A DNA stretch of 64,000 nucleotides from Galeruca laticollis. Lineage: Eukaryota > Arthropoda > Insecta > Coleoptera > Chrysomelidae. Shown piece by piece: positions 41,627 through 52,975 of this stretch (its first letter is position 1; the number at the start of each line of letters is the position of its first letter). The stretch lies in assembly GCA_963921935.1 (NCBI GenBank), contig OY998175.1, positions 290,044,246 through 290,108,245 of the forward strand, given 5' to 3'. Position numbers and translations under genes: made by a program. The notes under the pieces were generated by a model, which was not told the DNA's origin, ran no database searches, and saw only the letters and a program-made list of their open reading frames with translations.

Positions 41627-42740
41627 CTATTCAATTTGCTTTTCTTTTCTAACCTTTTTCTTGTTTTCTTCTCCTGTTGTTTGAATCTCGATAAGTTTTT
41701 GAAGCGTCTGTCTATTCTCTACTGTATCCTTTTTAACTTTGTTGCCCCATATCTCATAAATTTCTTCCCATGAATCTATTAAAATTTGCGTTTCCAATTC
41801 TTCCATATTATTCATTTTGTTATCATATTTTATTCTTATTACTACATTATTATTATAAAATTTTCCTGAGCATCCTATACCTCTTTCAGTTCTTCTTATA
41901 ATATCTCCTATTTCTTCCACTGTATCTGTTAATCTTCGATTCATCTCTTGTATTTCCCTATTAAATTGTCTTCCCATGATTCCACTTCTTCTAGTACAAA
42001 TGCCTGTTGCTTTTTTTATTCTGCCATCCAAATCTTTGATTACATTTTCTTGACAATGTTGATTTACTTCTTCAATTACTTGTTCCTGTAATTTTCTGTT
42101 CATTTCTTCCAGTTCTTTATGAAATATTTGTCCAATGTGCTCGTTCCTCTCCTCACATGTTCCTGTTTGTTTTTGAAACTTTACATCTAATTCCTTAAAT
42201 TTATGTTCCGGGTTTTGTCTGATAATTTTGCATAATTTCTTCGATTGTTTGTTCCCTGAATTTCATATACTCCATTTCTTTCGTTATATCTTCTGTTTGT
42301 TTTATAACTTCCGCTTGGATCGTTCCCGGTAATTTTTCTTCTATTCCTCTCTCTATTTCTTGAATTTGTTCTACTACTTGATTTTCTATCTGCTCTCTAA
42401 TTTTCATACCGTTTTCTTGAATTTCAATCCGTATATGTTTGTTTTGCTCCACCATATCTTCTTTCACCTTATTTATCTGCTGTCTACATTCTTCATTTTC
42501 TTCCCTTAGTTTCCTGAATTCCTGGATGCTTTCAGTTTTCACCTCTTCTATCTTCTTTTCCAATTTATTCATATTTCCATTAATTTAATCCATCTTCCCG
42601 TTTAAGCTCCCCTACATTCTATTTATATTCCCATTCAAATTGTCCTCCATTTTGTTCATATCTCCCCTCATTGTGTCCATGTTTCCATTCACGGTGTCTA
42701 TTTTTCCATTTAAATTTTGCTCCATTTTGTTCATATCTCC
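41627..42740 (-). pseudogene. Coiled-coil ORF of unknown element
   Basis: Minus-strand frames encode a long, highly charged, heptad-like protein. It begins with repeated phrases (RGDMNKMEQNLNGKIDTVNG, then MRGDMNKMEDNLNGNINRM), followed by LEKKIEEVKTESIQEFRKL and EENEECRQQINKVKEDMVEQ. After a break near 42200 it continues as FHKELEEMNRKLQEQV, IKDLDGRIKKATGICTRRSG and IQEMNRRLTDTVEEIGDIIR, ending in a basic tail (KKKVRKEKQIE). There are stops near 42195 and 42590. It may be the N-terminal coiled-coil part of a retrotransposon gag, but I see no zinc knuckle, protease or RT. Its 5' end is cut by block B at 42746. Confidence 0.45.
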
Positions 42741-42745
42741 CCTCA

Positions 42746-44663
42746 TTGGCTAGCTCAGTTATTGTTTTTTATATAGTTGTTATATTTATTATATATTTAT
42801 TAATTCGGGAGCATGAAATCCTTTTTCTCTTTGAGTCCTGGCTTATTATATTGTTGTAATTGTTTAAATAAAAAGAAATCACATTATTTGAAATAGATTT
42901 AATTTTCAATGCAATATTTTATATTTGATAAAAATAATATGCGGCGCCAATGGTTATATTGTATCTACTTATTTATTTTAATAATTTCATCAATGCGCAT
43001 GCGTGAAAAACTAGTCATGCGCTTCAACATAAAACGAACAATTCTGATACGAAAGAAGCATCTATTCATATTATACAAAGTTTGTTGACGATGCAAACAA
43101 GTGAATGGTTCAAACACATAAAAGAATTTATATATACATCATAGTTATATATGATACAAATTGCTGTGGAAAGAAAATTGTTATATACATAGACAGAAAA
43201 ATAGAAGTTATATACAGATGGAAATAGTTATTACATTATGAAATTTCAATCACCAGATTTATGCGATTACAAGATGGCGTAAGTAAATATTTTAATTTAT
43301 TGAAAATTCGGCCTTTTATTAAATTTAACGATTTATGCAATAAATTCACTATACAAAGTCTGTTTCTTTCTTTTTCAGATCGATCATATTTGCAAAAGTT
43401 TATCAATTTATGAAATTAAGTACTTAATTGAGTATTTTGAGTTTTTACACTGATTATTGGCCAATAATGATTTAAAAACACTGACCTGTTGCTCTTGAAT
43501 TGGGATGAAAGTCTCTGGATCCCAGGAACACTGCGCTGAAGTTCCAAAAAACCAAAATTGATGAAAATTTCGTAAATTCTTGCCGAAAAACTTGATACAA
43601 TTGACTGTGAGTATTACTAAGATTGTATTTAATAGTACTTTATAGGTTTAAATGTGTTAAACCGGGAATTTCTTGAAATTTCAGGTACACCATCACACAC
43701 ACTCCTCGCTTCTTGACACCAGCTTCCCTTCTTTTTTAAGCGTCCCCTCGATTCTCTACTTTTTTCAACAAACAGTCTTTTGTTCTTTTTCAGGTCACTA
43801 TTTCAAAGTTTATTTGTTGATTCACAATTTGTTCTGTCATATTTTATAACCAATAAAATATTGTCCTTTGCAATCAGATTAATTGAAACTTCTTTCACTT
43901 ATTAAAAAATTTCATACATACACTCTTCTACATTATTAGTTCATTTATAGAGTTCCTATGAGTTTTTTCATAATACAAATAAATTAAAATTGGTTATACA
44001 TAGATACATTTACATGGTACAACATTCAATATTGTTATTGATAGTATATCCTTGTTACACTCATATTAATTATAAATATAAATTCTCTTATGTTATTTGT
44101 CTAAACTCTTTGCATTATATTATTTATAATAAACTTTAACAAATTACTATTTATTGATTCAACGTTTATTTTATTTACCATATATCATTTGTATATATGT
44201 CATTATTTGTTTATCGATGAAAATCTATTGAATTCTATTCTATTCAATATTTGTATTTGTTTTTTATTCTTAAATTAGTGATTATGATGAATTATCTATA
44301 ATAATATTTGTATTCTAATGTAACTACTTATATCTAATATTCTCTTGACTTGACTATATAATTGTTTCTTTTTAGGTGAACAGCTGGTTATGATATGGAA
44401 ATTATTCTTCGTCTTAGGCAACTTTATTTACATCATTACATTGGTTAGGCAATCTCTATATTTTGTATTATTATTGAGGTAATTCCTTATTTATTATATT
44501 GTTATAGGCTATTATTTAATATGTCTTTGTTTGATATGTTGTTTAAATTAAGAAAAGTGTTTCCTTTTTACTTATTTTCTTAAATTATATTATTTTCATA
44601 TATTTTGATACTAGCAACATATTTTAATAGTACTAATTCTCTCACGATCTATGATATCTGGTT

Positions 44664-44667
<4 letters not shown>
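42746..44667. repeat. Dispersed block B (LINE-free copy)
   Basis: About 1.92 kb, nearly identical to block A without the LINE. Contains the candidate intron 43279-43378, the palindrome at 43453-43468 and the empty LINE target AACATTCAATATT at 44021-44033. It begins abruptly inside a coiled-coil ORF and ends in a (TA)n array. Confidence 0.85.
43279..43378 (+). other. Candidate 100-bp intron in block B
   Basis: GTAAGT donor and TTTCTTTTTCAG acceptor, identical in length and position to those of blocks A and C. Confidence 0.5.

Positions 44668-44725
<58 letters not shown>
44666..44725. repeat. (TA)n microsatellite at the end of block B
   Basis: About 60 bp of TA repeats exactly at the point where homology with block A stops. 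Confidence 0.95.
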
Positions 44726-44727
<2 letters not shown>

Positions 44728-45999
44728 TTTGCTTTCATTATTTGAACTATCCAAATTCTATAGATGCAAATACTTATTCCTATCCATCACCATTTTATGA
44801 TTCATTACTTCCATAAAATTTGATATAAAATTTTGACATATAATTAATTCATGTCATTTTTATTTATCTTCTAAACTTATCTAATCCTTTATACTAAATA
44901 TGAATATGATTTATATTATTCTGTATAACTGATTCTTATATTAAATTAGATCACTAAAACTTGTTTCTTTTCAGAGAAACAGCTGATTCCTTCCTGACAA
45001 ACACATATCCATATTGGACAGATTTAATGTTCTCTCCTATATTTGTTAAGCGTTTTTCAAAATTTTGACGATTATTAAGGTAATTTCTTTATATCTATTG
45101 TTGCTCTTTTTAATTATAATAACTATTCTTGTTAAATGATAAATTTTAAAATTATACTATTACTATCACTATAATTGGGTTGTACCTGATTAAAATCATT
45201 TTCAGTGCATACTTTTTCCGAGAACCAAATTTTCATGGCAAATTTCCAAAAAAAAGGCGAATACTTTTCACTAAGGTATAAGGACTTAAAACTGTTCCAG
45301 ATGACCCCACCTGCCCACCACTTTCGTTCGTTCAACCCTCTAGCAAACACTCGGTATGTTGCGGATTATACAGCAAATACAATTTCTATGCCGCATACTG
45401 CTAATATTGGAAATTTTTATCATTACTTTCTAAAACAGATCATTTTATATCTTTTATTTTACTTCCAATTTGAAAAACGTCCGAACGATTGATCCAAATA
45501 TCAGTGATTTCCATGCAAATAGTCTCATAACAATATTCGAAACGACTTGCCATTATAGAAAACACGCATAACCTAACGACAACTCACTGTTTGTGATAAT
45601 TTGGGAAAACAAATGATCTGGAAATAAAGAATCAGACCATGGCTAGTTTCGTGTTTTAAACACAATAATTTTGTTTGGTTTTTCATAGAAACATCTGCTT
45701 GTATATAGAGAATATGATTTTCTTGATAACATACCTTCCATTATGAATTAATAGTGCCATTAACTTTTTTCTTTCGCGGTGTTATGTCCATTATTGCTTC
45801 ATCCTTTTCCTTCCTGATTCTACCTATTTTTATTTCTTTTGAATTTTCGCTCTCCGTATTTTTTTCGTTAGTTGAGACCCCTTATTTTCAACAATCTTCG
45901 TTTGATAACTTTATTACCAAAATTTTCTTACGAAAGTCTCTACGATGAATAATTTTCGAAATACGGCTCGTGGAATTCTTTTCTGACCACACGGTACTT
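44726..45999. other. Spacer with one splice-like segment
   Basis: At about 44965-45080, TTGTTTCTTTTCAG is followed by AGAAACAGCTGATTCC and ends at AAGGTAATTT. This resembles the GTGAACAGCTGGTT segment of blocks A and B and may be a further diverged unit. No coding region recognised. Confidence 0.35.
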
Positions 46000-46109
46000 C
46001 ACGCGTTATGAAAAGACTAATTTTATCTGATTAATGTAATTGGTTCACATTGTTCGCTTCTTTTGAAAAGTTCCCATTTCTCAAATAAAATTAGTCTTTT
46101 CATAACGTG
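46000..46109. repeat. Inverted repeat, 23-bp perfect core
   Basis: CGTTATGAAAAGACTAATTT (from 46004, 23 bp) is answered by its exact complement at 46085-46107. The spacer of about 58 bp has no ORF. Likely a small hairpin element. Confidence 0.75.
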
Positions 46110-46310
46110 AATAACCACTAACTTTTTCCAATTTCCGTATCCATTTATTATACTCTCACCCTCCACGGAGTTTTTGTATCTTTAGGAAGTGACCAGAAAT
46201 TATTCTCAGAGTCAAAAATGTAAAATAAACAATGAAAAAGTTATAAATTTTATTTGTGTATATTTTTGAACATATATTTTGTTTTAAATCGGTAATAAAT
46301 AATCATAATT

Positions 46311-46489
46311 TCAATTATTGGAATCTACGACACCTTCTTTTACATTACAAAGATCGTCATAACATAAATCGCATGTAAAACCATCAGTCAATGGTACATT
46401 ACTAACTTCAGTGCGGTAGAAAAATGAGCAAACATCTTCACCGTCTATTTCTTGATAATAACATCCTCTTTCCGTTACTACCTGACCAA
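46311..46489 (-). CDS. Terminal exon of a Ly6/uPAR-type secreted protein
   Basis: Minus strand. A good 3' splice site (TTTTTTTTCATTTTCAG, ending at 46490) precedes an open exon of 179 nt. It encodes GQVVTERGCYYQEIDGEDVC, SFFYRTEVSNVPL and TDGFTCDLCYDDLCNVKEG, then VVDSNN and TGA (46311-46313). The spacing C..C..CxxCxxDxCN matches the C-terminal part of insect Ly6/uPAR three-finger domains, whose hallmark is a closing Cys-Asn. No hydrophobic GPI-anchor tail follows, so the product would be secreted rather than anchored. Upstream exons must lie at higher coordinates, but I could not identify them before the PLE insertions at 47.3 kb. It could be a gene remnant. Confidence 0.6.
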
Positions 46490-47193
46490 CTGAAAATGAA
46501 AAAAAATTATTTTCCCTATATTACGAAAGTATATGGTCAATTGGAATGATTTCACTTCCCAAATTTTAGTACAATATAAAAAATTCGTTAAGGAAAAAAG
46601 TAGTTCAACGCAATACACAATCTGAAATGCAAATTTTATTTATTCTCTTATCAGGCAAATATTTTATGTGGAATAAAATAAAGTGGAAAAATAGTTCATT
46701 TTTCAAATATATGTTCTATAGAAACATGTTTGTTGCTTTATAAATATAAGAAATAAGATTTATTATTTTGGATTTTTCGGCGGTATTACCATAAGAGGTT
46801 TAGTTTTTCCGGATAAACTTTCATTTTGAACGAAAGCTTGCTTGGTAATTGAGGAGAGCAAATAACATGGTGAAAACGCGACACTAATGTGGAGTGATTT
46901 TACCTTTTGTAATTTGCTCGAGCCGTATTACCTATAAACAACAAACCTCGAGTTTAATCAAAATGAAATTTTGTTACGGGAATAAATACAAGCTCGACTA
47001 GTATTTGGTAAGACAATTCATTGAATCATTTAATTGAAATTGGAATACAACTATATTTTTATTTAAACAACGCAGAAACATAACATCCTTTGAAAATATA
47101 GATAAATTGTAGCTTAAGTGTTACTAAAATTACAGTTAGAAAATGTACAGTTATTATAAATTATTTTATTTGTGGCCGACGATACTTCTTAGA
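46490..47193. other. Intron or spacer upstream of the Ly6 exon
   Basis: Starts with the splice acceptor of the exon. Beyond that, no exon with clear Cys spacing is visible. Confidence 0.4.
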
Positions 47194-47290
47194 TTATTGT
47201 TGTTTTGTAACAAGTTTTGAGTGATGATCTGGATCGAACTGGAGATAAGATTTTAATGAATTTGCGTTTGAATGGCCTGTTATTTTAGTG
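47194..47290 (-). pseudogene. Tyrosine recombinase C-terminal scrap
   Basis: Minus strand reads NFTKITGHSNANSLKSYLQF followed by DPDHHSKLVTKQQ and a stop. This is the same ITGHxNxNSxKxYLQxDxxHH motif as the Crypton recombinase at 15659-16925, but a different family member. It is cut at its 5' side exactly where the PLE tail begins. Confidence 0.6.
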
Positions 47291-48240
47291 AAATTAACTG
47301 TATTGACCCTTACTTCGTGGAATCTACACATATTAGTGTTTTTAATGAAACATACTATTTGTAGATAATCCCACAATATGTTGAAAAAAATGTTAAAAAT
47401 TCTAAGAAATTTAACAATAGTTTCGATATCAAATATCGTCAGAATGACGGAAGTTAAATTGCATTTGATGCCTACCTGATGTTTAATAATTATTTTTGGC
47501 TAGACCAAGAAGTGACCTACCTTGTGATTGACTTAATATATGTTAATAGAAAAAAGAAGAAGATATGATATTACAAATATTAAAGCTTAAATATTATTAG
47601 CTTTATGGGGATATATTTTATTAGCTCTATGGGGATATATTTTTCCCAATTAAAAACAGTATAACTGTGCAGTGATATAGAAAACCAGGAAAACAATATC
47701 CGCTGATCTTTACAATTATCACTTAATAAGACAGTTTAAAAGTGGAGAATTCCCTAGATACATCTGTTCATTGACACCTTCATATTGTGGGTCTCTAAAG
47801 TGTCTTCTAATTTCCAGTTCTTCACGGAAATCCAGTTCTTGTTTCTAATCACAAATGAGTAATACTTCTAGTTCTGTGCTAGCTATCAATGACTGACTGG
47901 TGTAAAGTAGATTTTTGCGTAGTTGAATTTATCTGGTTGATTTAATATGTATGCTCGTGAGTGTTCACTAAATCGTATTTCGAAATTTCTGTGGGTTTGA
48001 CCCAAATATACTGAATTGCATTTTGGACATTCAAGTGTATATATACCAGAGTTCCTTAATGGGGCTATTTTTGTTTTTACATTTAGCAATTTTGTACTCA
48101 CGTTACTTTTTGTTTTAAAACAATTTGTTTTATTCGTTGCTAATTTGTTTACTAAAATTCCTCCTAAAGAATGTCTAATACTTGTATTACTAATACTAAT
48201 ACTAATCACTACTATTACTAATACTAATCACTAGAAGATA
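47286..48240 (-). mobile_element. PLE fragment, minus orientation
   Basis: Contains a GIY-YIG endonuclease end and the full 3' tail of a Penelope-like element, ending at GTGAAATTAACTG (47287). The tail carries the hammerhead-like core at 47413-47442. The RT domain is absent. Confidence 0.75.
47886..48209 (-). pseudogene. PLE GIY-YIG endonuclease end
   Basis: Minus strand: GGILVNKLATNKTNCFKTKS, VSTKLLNVKTKIAPLRNSGI, YTLECPKCNSVYLGQTHRNF, EIRFSEHSRAYILNQPDKFN. The Y..eC..C..vYlGQT.RnfeiR..EH linker and GIY-YIG core is characteristic of Penelope-like elements, whose endonuclease follows the RT. It is cut at the N-side near 48240, before any RT motif, and its last residues differ from the full family by a frameshift. 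Confidence 0.8.
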
Positions 48241-48261
48241 AAAACATTAATCCAGGAGTAA

Positions 48262-49160
48262 TATCGAGTATACTGAATTCATTTGATGTATGTATTAATC
48301 AAAATTATTCCACTTTTGACAATAAGATATATATTCAAAATTAAGGTTTACCAATGTGAAGCCCAATATCACCAATTTCAGCAAACATTTTTATGGACAG
48401 TTTAGAAAGAAAAATCTCTGAAAGTAATATTTCAAAAAATGTTTTATTTTGGTTTAGATATGTAGATGACATATTAGCTTGTTTTATAAGTAGTGAACGA
48501 CAACTAGATATATTTTTCAACTATATTAATAATTTACACCCAAAAATTAAATTTACATTAGAAGTTGAAGAAAATAACTCAACCTTGATTTAAAAATTAA
48601 AAGAGATGATAATGTACTTGATTATTCAATTTACAGCAAACCAACACACACTTATGTGACTATTCTATATAGTTCGAATCATCCCATGTCACATAAAATG
48701 ACAGCATATAATTCAATGATACATAGAGCCCTTTCAGTTCCTATGAAAAAATTTAATTTTGATAGAGAAATTAATACAATTAAACAAATAGCAACATCCA
48801 ACTGTTATCCATTACATTCGATAAATAAAAAAGTGGAAAAATTGGAATTACAACTAATATTTCCTAAGCAAACTAAAGGAATAAATATAAATATTTCTTT
48901 TGGAACAGAAAGTAACGTGAGTACAAAATTGTTAAATGTAAAAACAAAATATCCCCATTGAATGAAGTCTGGTATATGTTAATTTAAATGGCCAAATTGT
49001 AATGCTATATATTTGGGTCAAACCCTTAGAAATTTTGAAATCCGATACAGTGAACACTTACGAGCATACGGACTAAAATAACCAGATAAATCCCACTACG
49101 CAAAACATCTACTTGACAACAATCATTCATTGACACCTAACACAGAACCTTAAGTACTAC
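48262..49160 (+). pseudogene. PLE fragment, plus orientation: partial RT and GIY-YIG
   Basis: Plus-strand frames give FDVCINQNYSTFDNKIYIQN, ISPISANIFMDSLERKI, NVLFWFRYVDDILACF (catalytic YVDD box), IKFTLEVEENNST, HPMSHKMTAYNSMIHRALSV, INTIKQIATSNCYPLHSINK, then YLGQTLRNFEIRYSEHLRAY and SHYAKHLLDNNHSL (GIY-YIG). The fragment starts inside the RT and has stops and frameshifts. It lies head to head with the minus-oriented PLE fragment ending at 48240, leaving only about 20 bp between the two truncation points. Confidence 0.8.
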
Positions 49161-49922
49161 TTATTTGTAATAATAATATTTAATCATCTATAAACATTTT
49201 ACAATAATGACTATAATCATATTCTTAGAACAACAAAATAGCAGTAAGGTAATACATTTTACAACTGAACAAAGACAAATAAACCGATTTACCCACTAAG
49301 GCAAACGCCTGGACGTGGGGAAACTATAGTTAGCTGAGCGCCTACAATATTTACAACATTAGTACATACCTAAATTAGACAAATAACACCGTTTTATAAA
49401 AAAAATCCTGAATTATATGGATCAAAAGTACATTAAATAAAAGGGTACAACAATAAACCCACTAAAATGTCAAATACTTACAAACAGAGACATCAACACA
49501 ACACAAAGCAACTTTCTTTTTTTTATATGCCAGTGATAGGCTCAATTGGATCTCTAAAAGCAAATCTTTCTTGTAACCAAATCAAATTATTAACTATCTT
49601 TTTAAATGAAAATATGCTGTTTGTATCTTCAATTTCTTTTGGATGATCTTAATTTAATTTTAATAAATAAATAACAATATAAATAAACAACAAAACGTCT
49701 ATACAACAATAGACTTAATTCTCCTAATAATGAATAAACACCCACTAAGGCATTGCCTGGGCGTGGGTGTTCTTTCATCATGTGTTTATTGAAAAAGGGG
49801 GGAACAGGAGCATTATACACTCAATAATGTTTTTGACTAGTAGACATAATAGTCACATCCCTGCATAGACAAACAAATACATATAAACAAATTACATTAA
49901 ATTTACACATTAACGTACATAA
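49161..49922. other. Spacer with a repeated short hairpin motif
   Basis: The phrase ACCCACTAAGGCA...GCCTGG.CGTGGG occurs at about 49290-49320 and 49739-49770. The second copy forms a small hairpin (CACCCAC with GTGGGTG). No ORF recognised. Confidence 0.4.
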
Positions 49923-52373
49923 TAGGGTAAGGTGGGCAAATACCGGTCAGATGGACAATGCCGGTCAGACCTTAAAAATGATTATTACTAGGTTTGGCAA
50001 CAATGCAATGTGGCCTCAAATATGTCAGTTGACCTACGATTTTAGACAGCCGATTGATATTCAGTTTGTGATAAAACTTTGGTTAGTGCAGATCACCACT
50101 TGTTTTCGGCAATTCTGATAAGATTTACGGAAAGTGAAATAAAGTTTGGAGATAAAATCCTTCTCTCTTTTCATAAAAACTTATTTGATACATAAAGGTT
50201 GACTTTTTTTCTTTAGTGTCCTATAAAAAGATAGAATAAAAAACATTTTTTTCTCATAAAAACATGATCCATAAGAAAAATTGTTACAGGCGGGTAATGC
50301 CGCTCAACACAGGTGGGTAATACCAGTCAAGCGACCGGCTGTTTATGTTAATGGTTATTTCATTTTCAATTGTCTTTACAGATGTCTCGAAATCGGAAAA
50401 GATTAACTGGTAAAGCAAAATGGACCAGAGATAATTTGAAGCAAGCTATAGAAGACATTCAAAATGGATCGAGTATAAGACAAGCTTCAAAAAAATACGC
50501 AATTCCATTTTCAACGCTACAAGAAAGGGTAAAAAATAAAAAAGACTCAGCACCTATAATGGGAAGAAAACCTGTGTTTTCAACTGAACAGGAACTGGAA
50601 ATTGCTAATCAAATTAAACACTTGGCGTCAATTTTTTACGGTGTTACCACAGAAGAACTGAGAAGGTTTGTTTTTGAGTTTGCTGAGAAAAACCATATTA
50701 TACATAATTTTAACGCAACGCAAAGGCTGGCTGAGAAGTTTTATCAGACGCAATCCCACCATATTAGTGCGAAAAGCTGAGGCTACCAGTCTAAATCGTC
50801 TGACTGTTTTCAACGAGGATGAAATAGCTAGATTTTATAAACTGGTGGGAGAAGTGATGTCAAAATATAACATTTCCCCTAGCAAAATATATAACGCAGA
50901 TGAAACGGGAATCACAACTGTCCAGGATCCAGAAAAGATACTCGCAACCAAAGGACAAAAAAGAGTTGGTGTGGTAACTAGCGGCGAAAAAGGCCGAAAT
51001 ATTACCGTCATGTGTGCTATGAATGCTGCAAGGGGATCAATTCCGCCCATGTTTATCTTCCCCAGAAAAAGACTAGCCCTCTCCTGGAAAAAGATGGACC
51101 TGCAAAAGCTGTTTATAAATGTTCACTGAATGGCTGGATCGATGAAAATATTTTTTGTGACTGATTAACGCATTTTAGAAATCACGCTAAACCCACGAAA
51201 GACGAGCCGGTTTTATTAATTGTAGACAACCACTCCAGCCATATTTCTATGAAATCGTACGAGTTTTGCAAAGAAAATCATATTGTTATGGTATCAATTC
51301 CACCACACAGTTCACATAAAATACAGCCACTAGATGTAGTCTTCTACGGGCTCCTGAAATCCGAATGCAGGAATCAGTGGAGAAGCTGATTTCAGAAGCG
51401 TTGGTATCTATCCTCTCAACTGCAACGTTTTTAATGAAAAAGACTTTTTGCCTTTCGAGTTATTGAATCAGGACGTCATTGCCATACAAGATAATGAAGC
51501 TGATATGTATTTCAGCAATGATCCCCAAGCTGCAGCAAGCGATGATGCTCTACCAAAGACTTCTACAAATAAAGAGCAACACGAAATTCCTTCAACTTCT
51601 TCAGAATTTCTCTCTTTTCAACAAATTTTTCCCGTTCCTAAACTGGTAGAGAAAAAGAAGAGAGTAGGTAGGCAAAAACAGCACGCAAAAATACTTACAG
51701 CTACACCATTGAAGAAAGAGTTGGAAGAAAAGGAAGCCAAGAAACAGGTAAAGGAAAAGAAGAAATTGAAGGTACAACGTTCTAAAATGAATCTTGATGA
51801 AAAAAGGAATAATTTAAGAAATAAGAGAGAATCCCATAAAAGAAAATTATTTGATGAAAACTCATCAGATTCTGATGTTGATGTTCAATATGATGATAAT
51901 GAAGATGTCGATGAAGATATATGTTTGATATGTATGCGGAAGATGGGCACATTCTGAATGCAGTGGATGGGACACACCTGTAGGATACACATGTGATGAA
52001 TGTCAGCCTTTTACTTAGATAGTTAGATTGTTTTTGTTTTTATTTTCTTTTTATTTCAATAAACAATATTTTGGTAAAAAATGCTTATTTGAAGTTGACC
52101 TAATTATATTTAAAGCATTTTTGTGCTTGACCGGTAATGTCCGCATAACTGACCGGAAGTCCCCTATCTGTATGACAATGCCAGTCAAATGCACATTTTT
52201 ATTTTTTTTGTTATCATAGAAGTATAGTGAACATTTCGAATGATTTTCAGATCAAAAAAGTTTTTAATTGCACTAGTGATTGCTATCTTAAATTTATTTG
52301 AAATTACGACTTATTTTTTTACTTAGAAGAAAAATTTTTCTTAAGTGACCGCCATTTGCCCAAATTTACCCTA
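49923..52373 (+). mobile_element. pogo-class transposon with TIRs and TA target sites
   Basis: The left end (49923) is TA-GGGTAAGGTGGGCAAATA followed by CCGGTCA. The right end, reverse-complemented, is TA-GGGTAAATTTGGGCAAAT followed by GGCGGTCA. The ends are about 27-bp TIRs with a TA duplication, as expected for Tc1/mariner/pogo. Related subterminal phrases (GACAATGCCGGTCA, GGGTAATGCCGCTCA, GGGTAATACCAGTCA, GACAATGCCAGTCA) occur near 49955, 50294, 50314 and 52175. One broken transposase gene lies inside. Confidence 0.85.
50382..52017 (+). pseudogene. pogo-type DDE transposase, broken
   Basis: Starts MSRNRKRLTGKAKWTRDNLK (50382), after a TTTACAG acceptor-like sequence. It has a psq-type HTH (IEDIQNGSSIRQASKKYAIP, FSTLQERVKN) and, after a frameshift near 50720, KGWLRSFIRRNPTI (CENP-B-like second half). 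The DDE domain reads SKIYNADETGITTVQDPEKI, TVMCAMNAARGSIPPMFIFP, then after another frameshift near 51070 VLLIVDNHSSHISMKSYEF and PPHSSHKIQPLDVVFYGLL, so all three Asp are visible. An internal deletion near 51385 leads to FRSVGIYPLNCNVF. An acidic/basic C-terminal region ends in a PHD-like Cys cluster (DEDICLICMRKMG..., CDECQPFT). At least three frame breaks; inactive. Confidence 0.85.
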
Positions 52374-52690
52374 CAATCGAGATTTAAGAAAGACACAGTG
52401 TATGGCCAATAATAATTAATGGCAATTATAATAGTCTACAGTGCTTGAGTAATAAATAAGGTTAAGGGAACATAAAAACAATATTAGGAATATGAATATG
52501 AGCTCGTCTTCTCTATGTCAGTATAGTAAACAACTAAATAATGTTATCTCTATTAGAGTATATTTCATGAGATCGAGGGGTCAATTCATCGATGTATAGA
52601 GACTCTATCTGTCTCTGAAATGAAACATTTGACATCTTTTTTGAATGAAAAAATTGTCGTTGCAAGTCTGATTTCCAGAGGTAAGCAATT
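52374..52690. other. Spacer, nothing recognised
   Basis: Short AT-rich stretch between the pogo element and a LINE tail. Confidence 0.4.
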
Positions 52691-52975
52691 TTAGAGCCGG
52701 TTTGCAAGATGATTAGATGTTCTCTGAACGATTGTTTTGGTTGAGCATATTGTGCTTAGTTGTGCATTGGCTTTAAGTCTTGTTTTATGCCTATGATTCA
52801 CATAGTTCAATTTTGTTCGGTTTTTATGTTGTTCCACAACAGTTCTCAGGAAGTAAAGTTGCCTGAGATCTAACAATTTTGATTCTTTGGAACATGCTTC
52901 CGATGAGTATTGTGATGGTTTTCCTAGGAGAATTTTTAGAAAGTTTTTCTGTAATACCTCTAATTTTTTCAAATG
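52691..52975 (-). pseudogene. LINE post-RT tail fragment
   Basis: Minus strand: KLEVLQKNFLKILLGKPSQY, SKESKLLDLRQLYFLRTVVE, NYVNHRHKTRLKANAQLSTI. The 'lQk..lkii..kp...s..l..e..lLdlrqLY...' and 'H.t R' pattern is the C-terminal region of CR1/jockey-like LINE proteins. The RT core is missing. It is joined directly to a PLE tail on its right. Confidence 0.6.
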
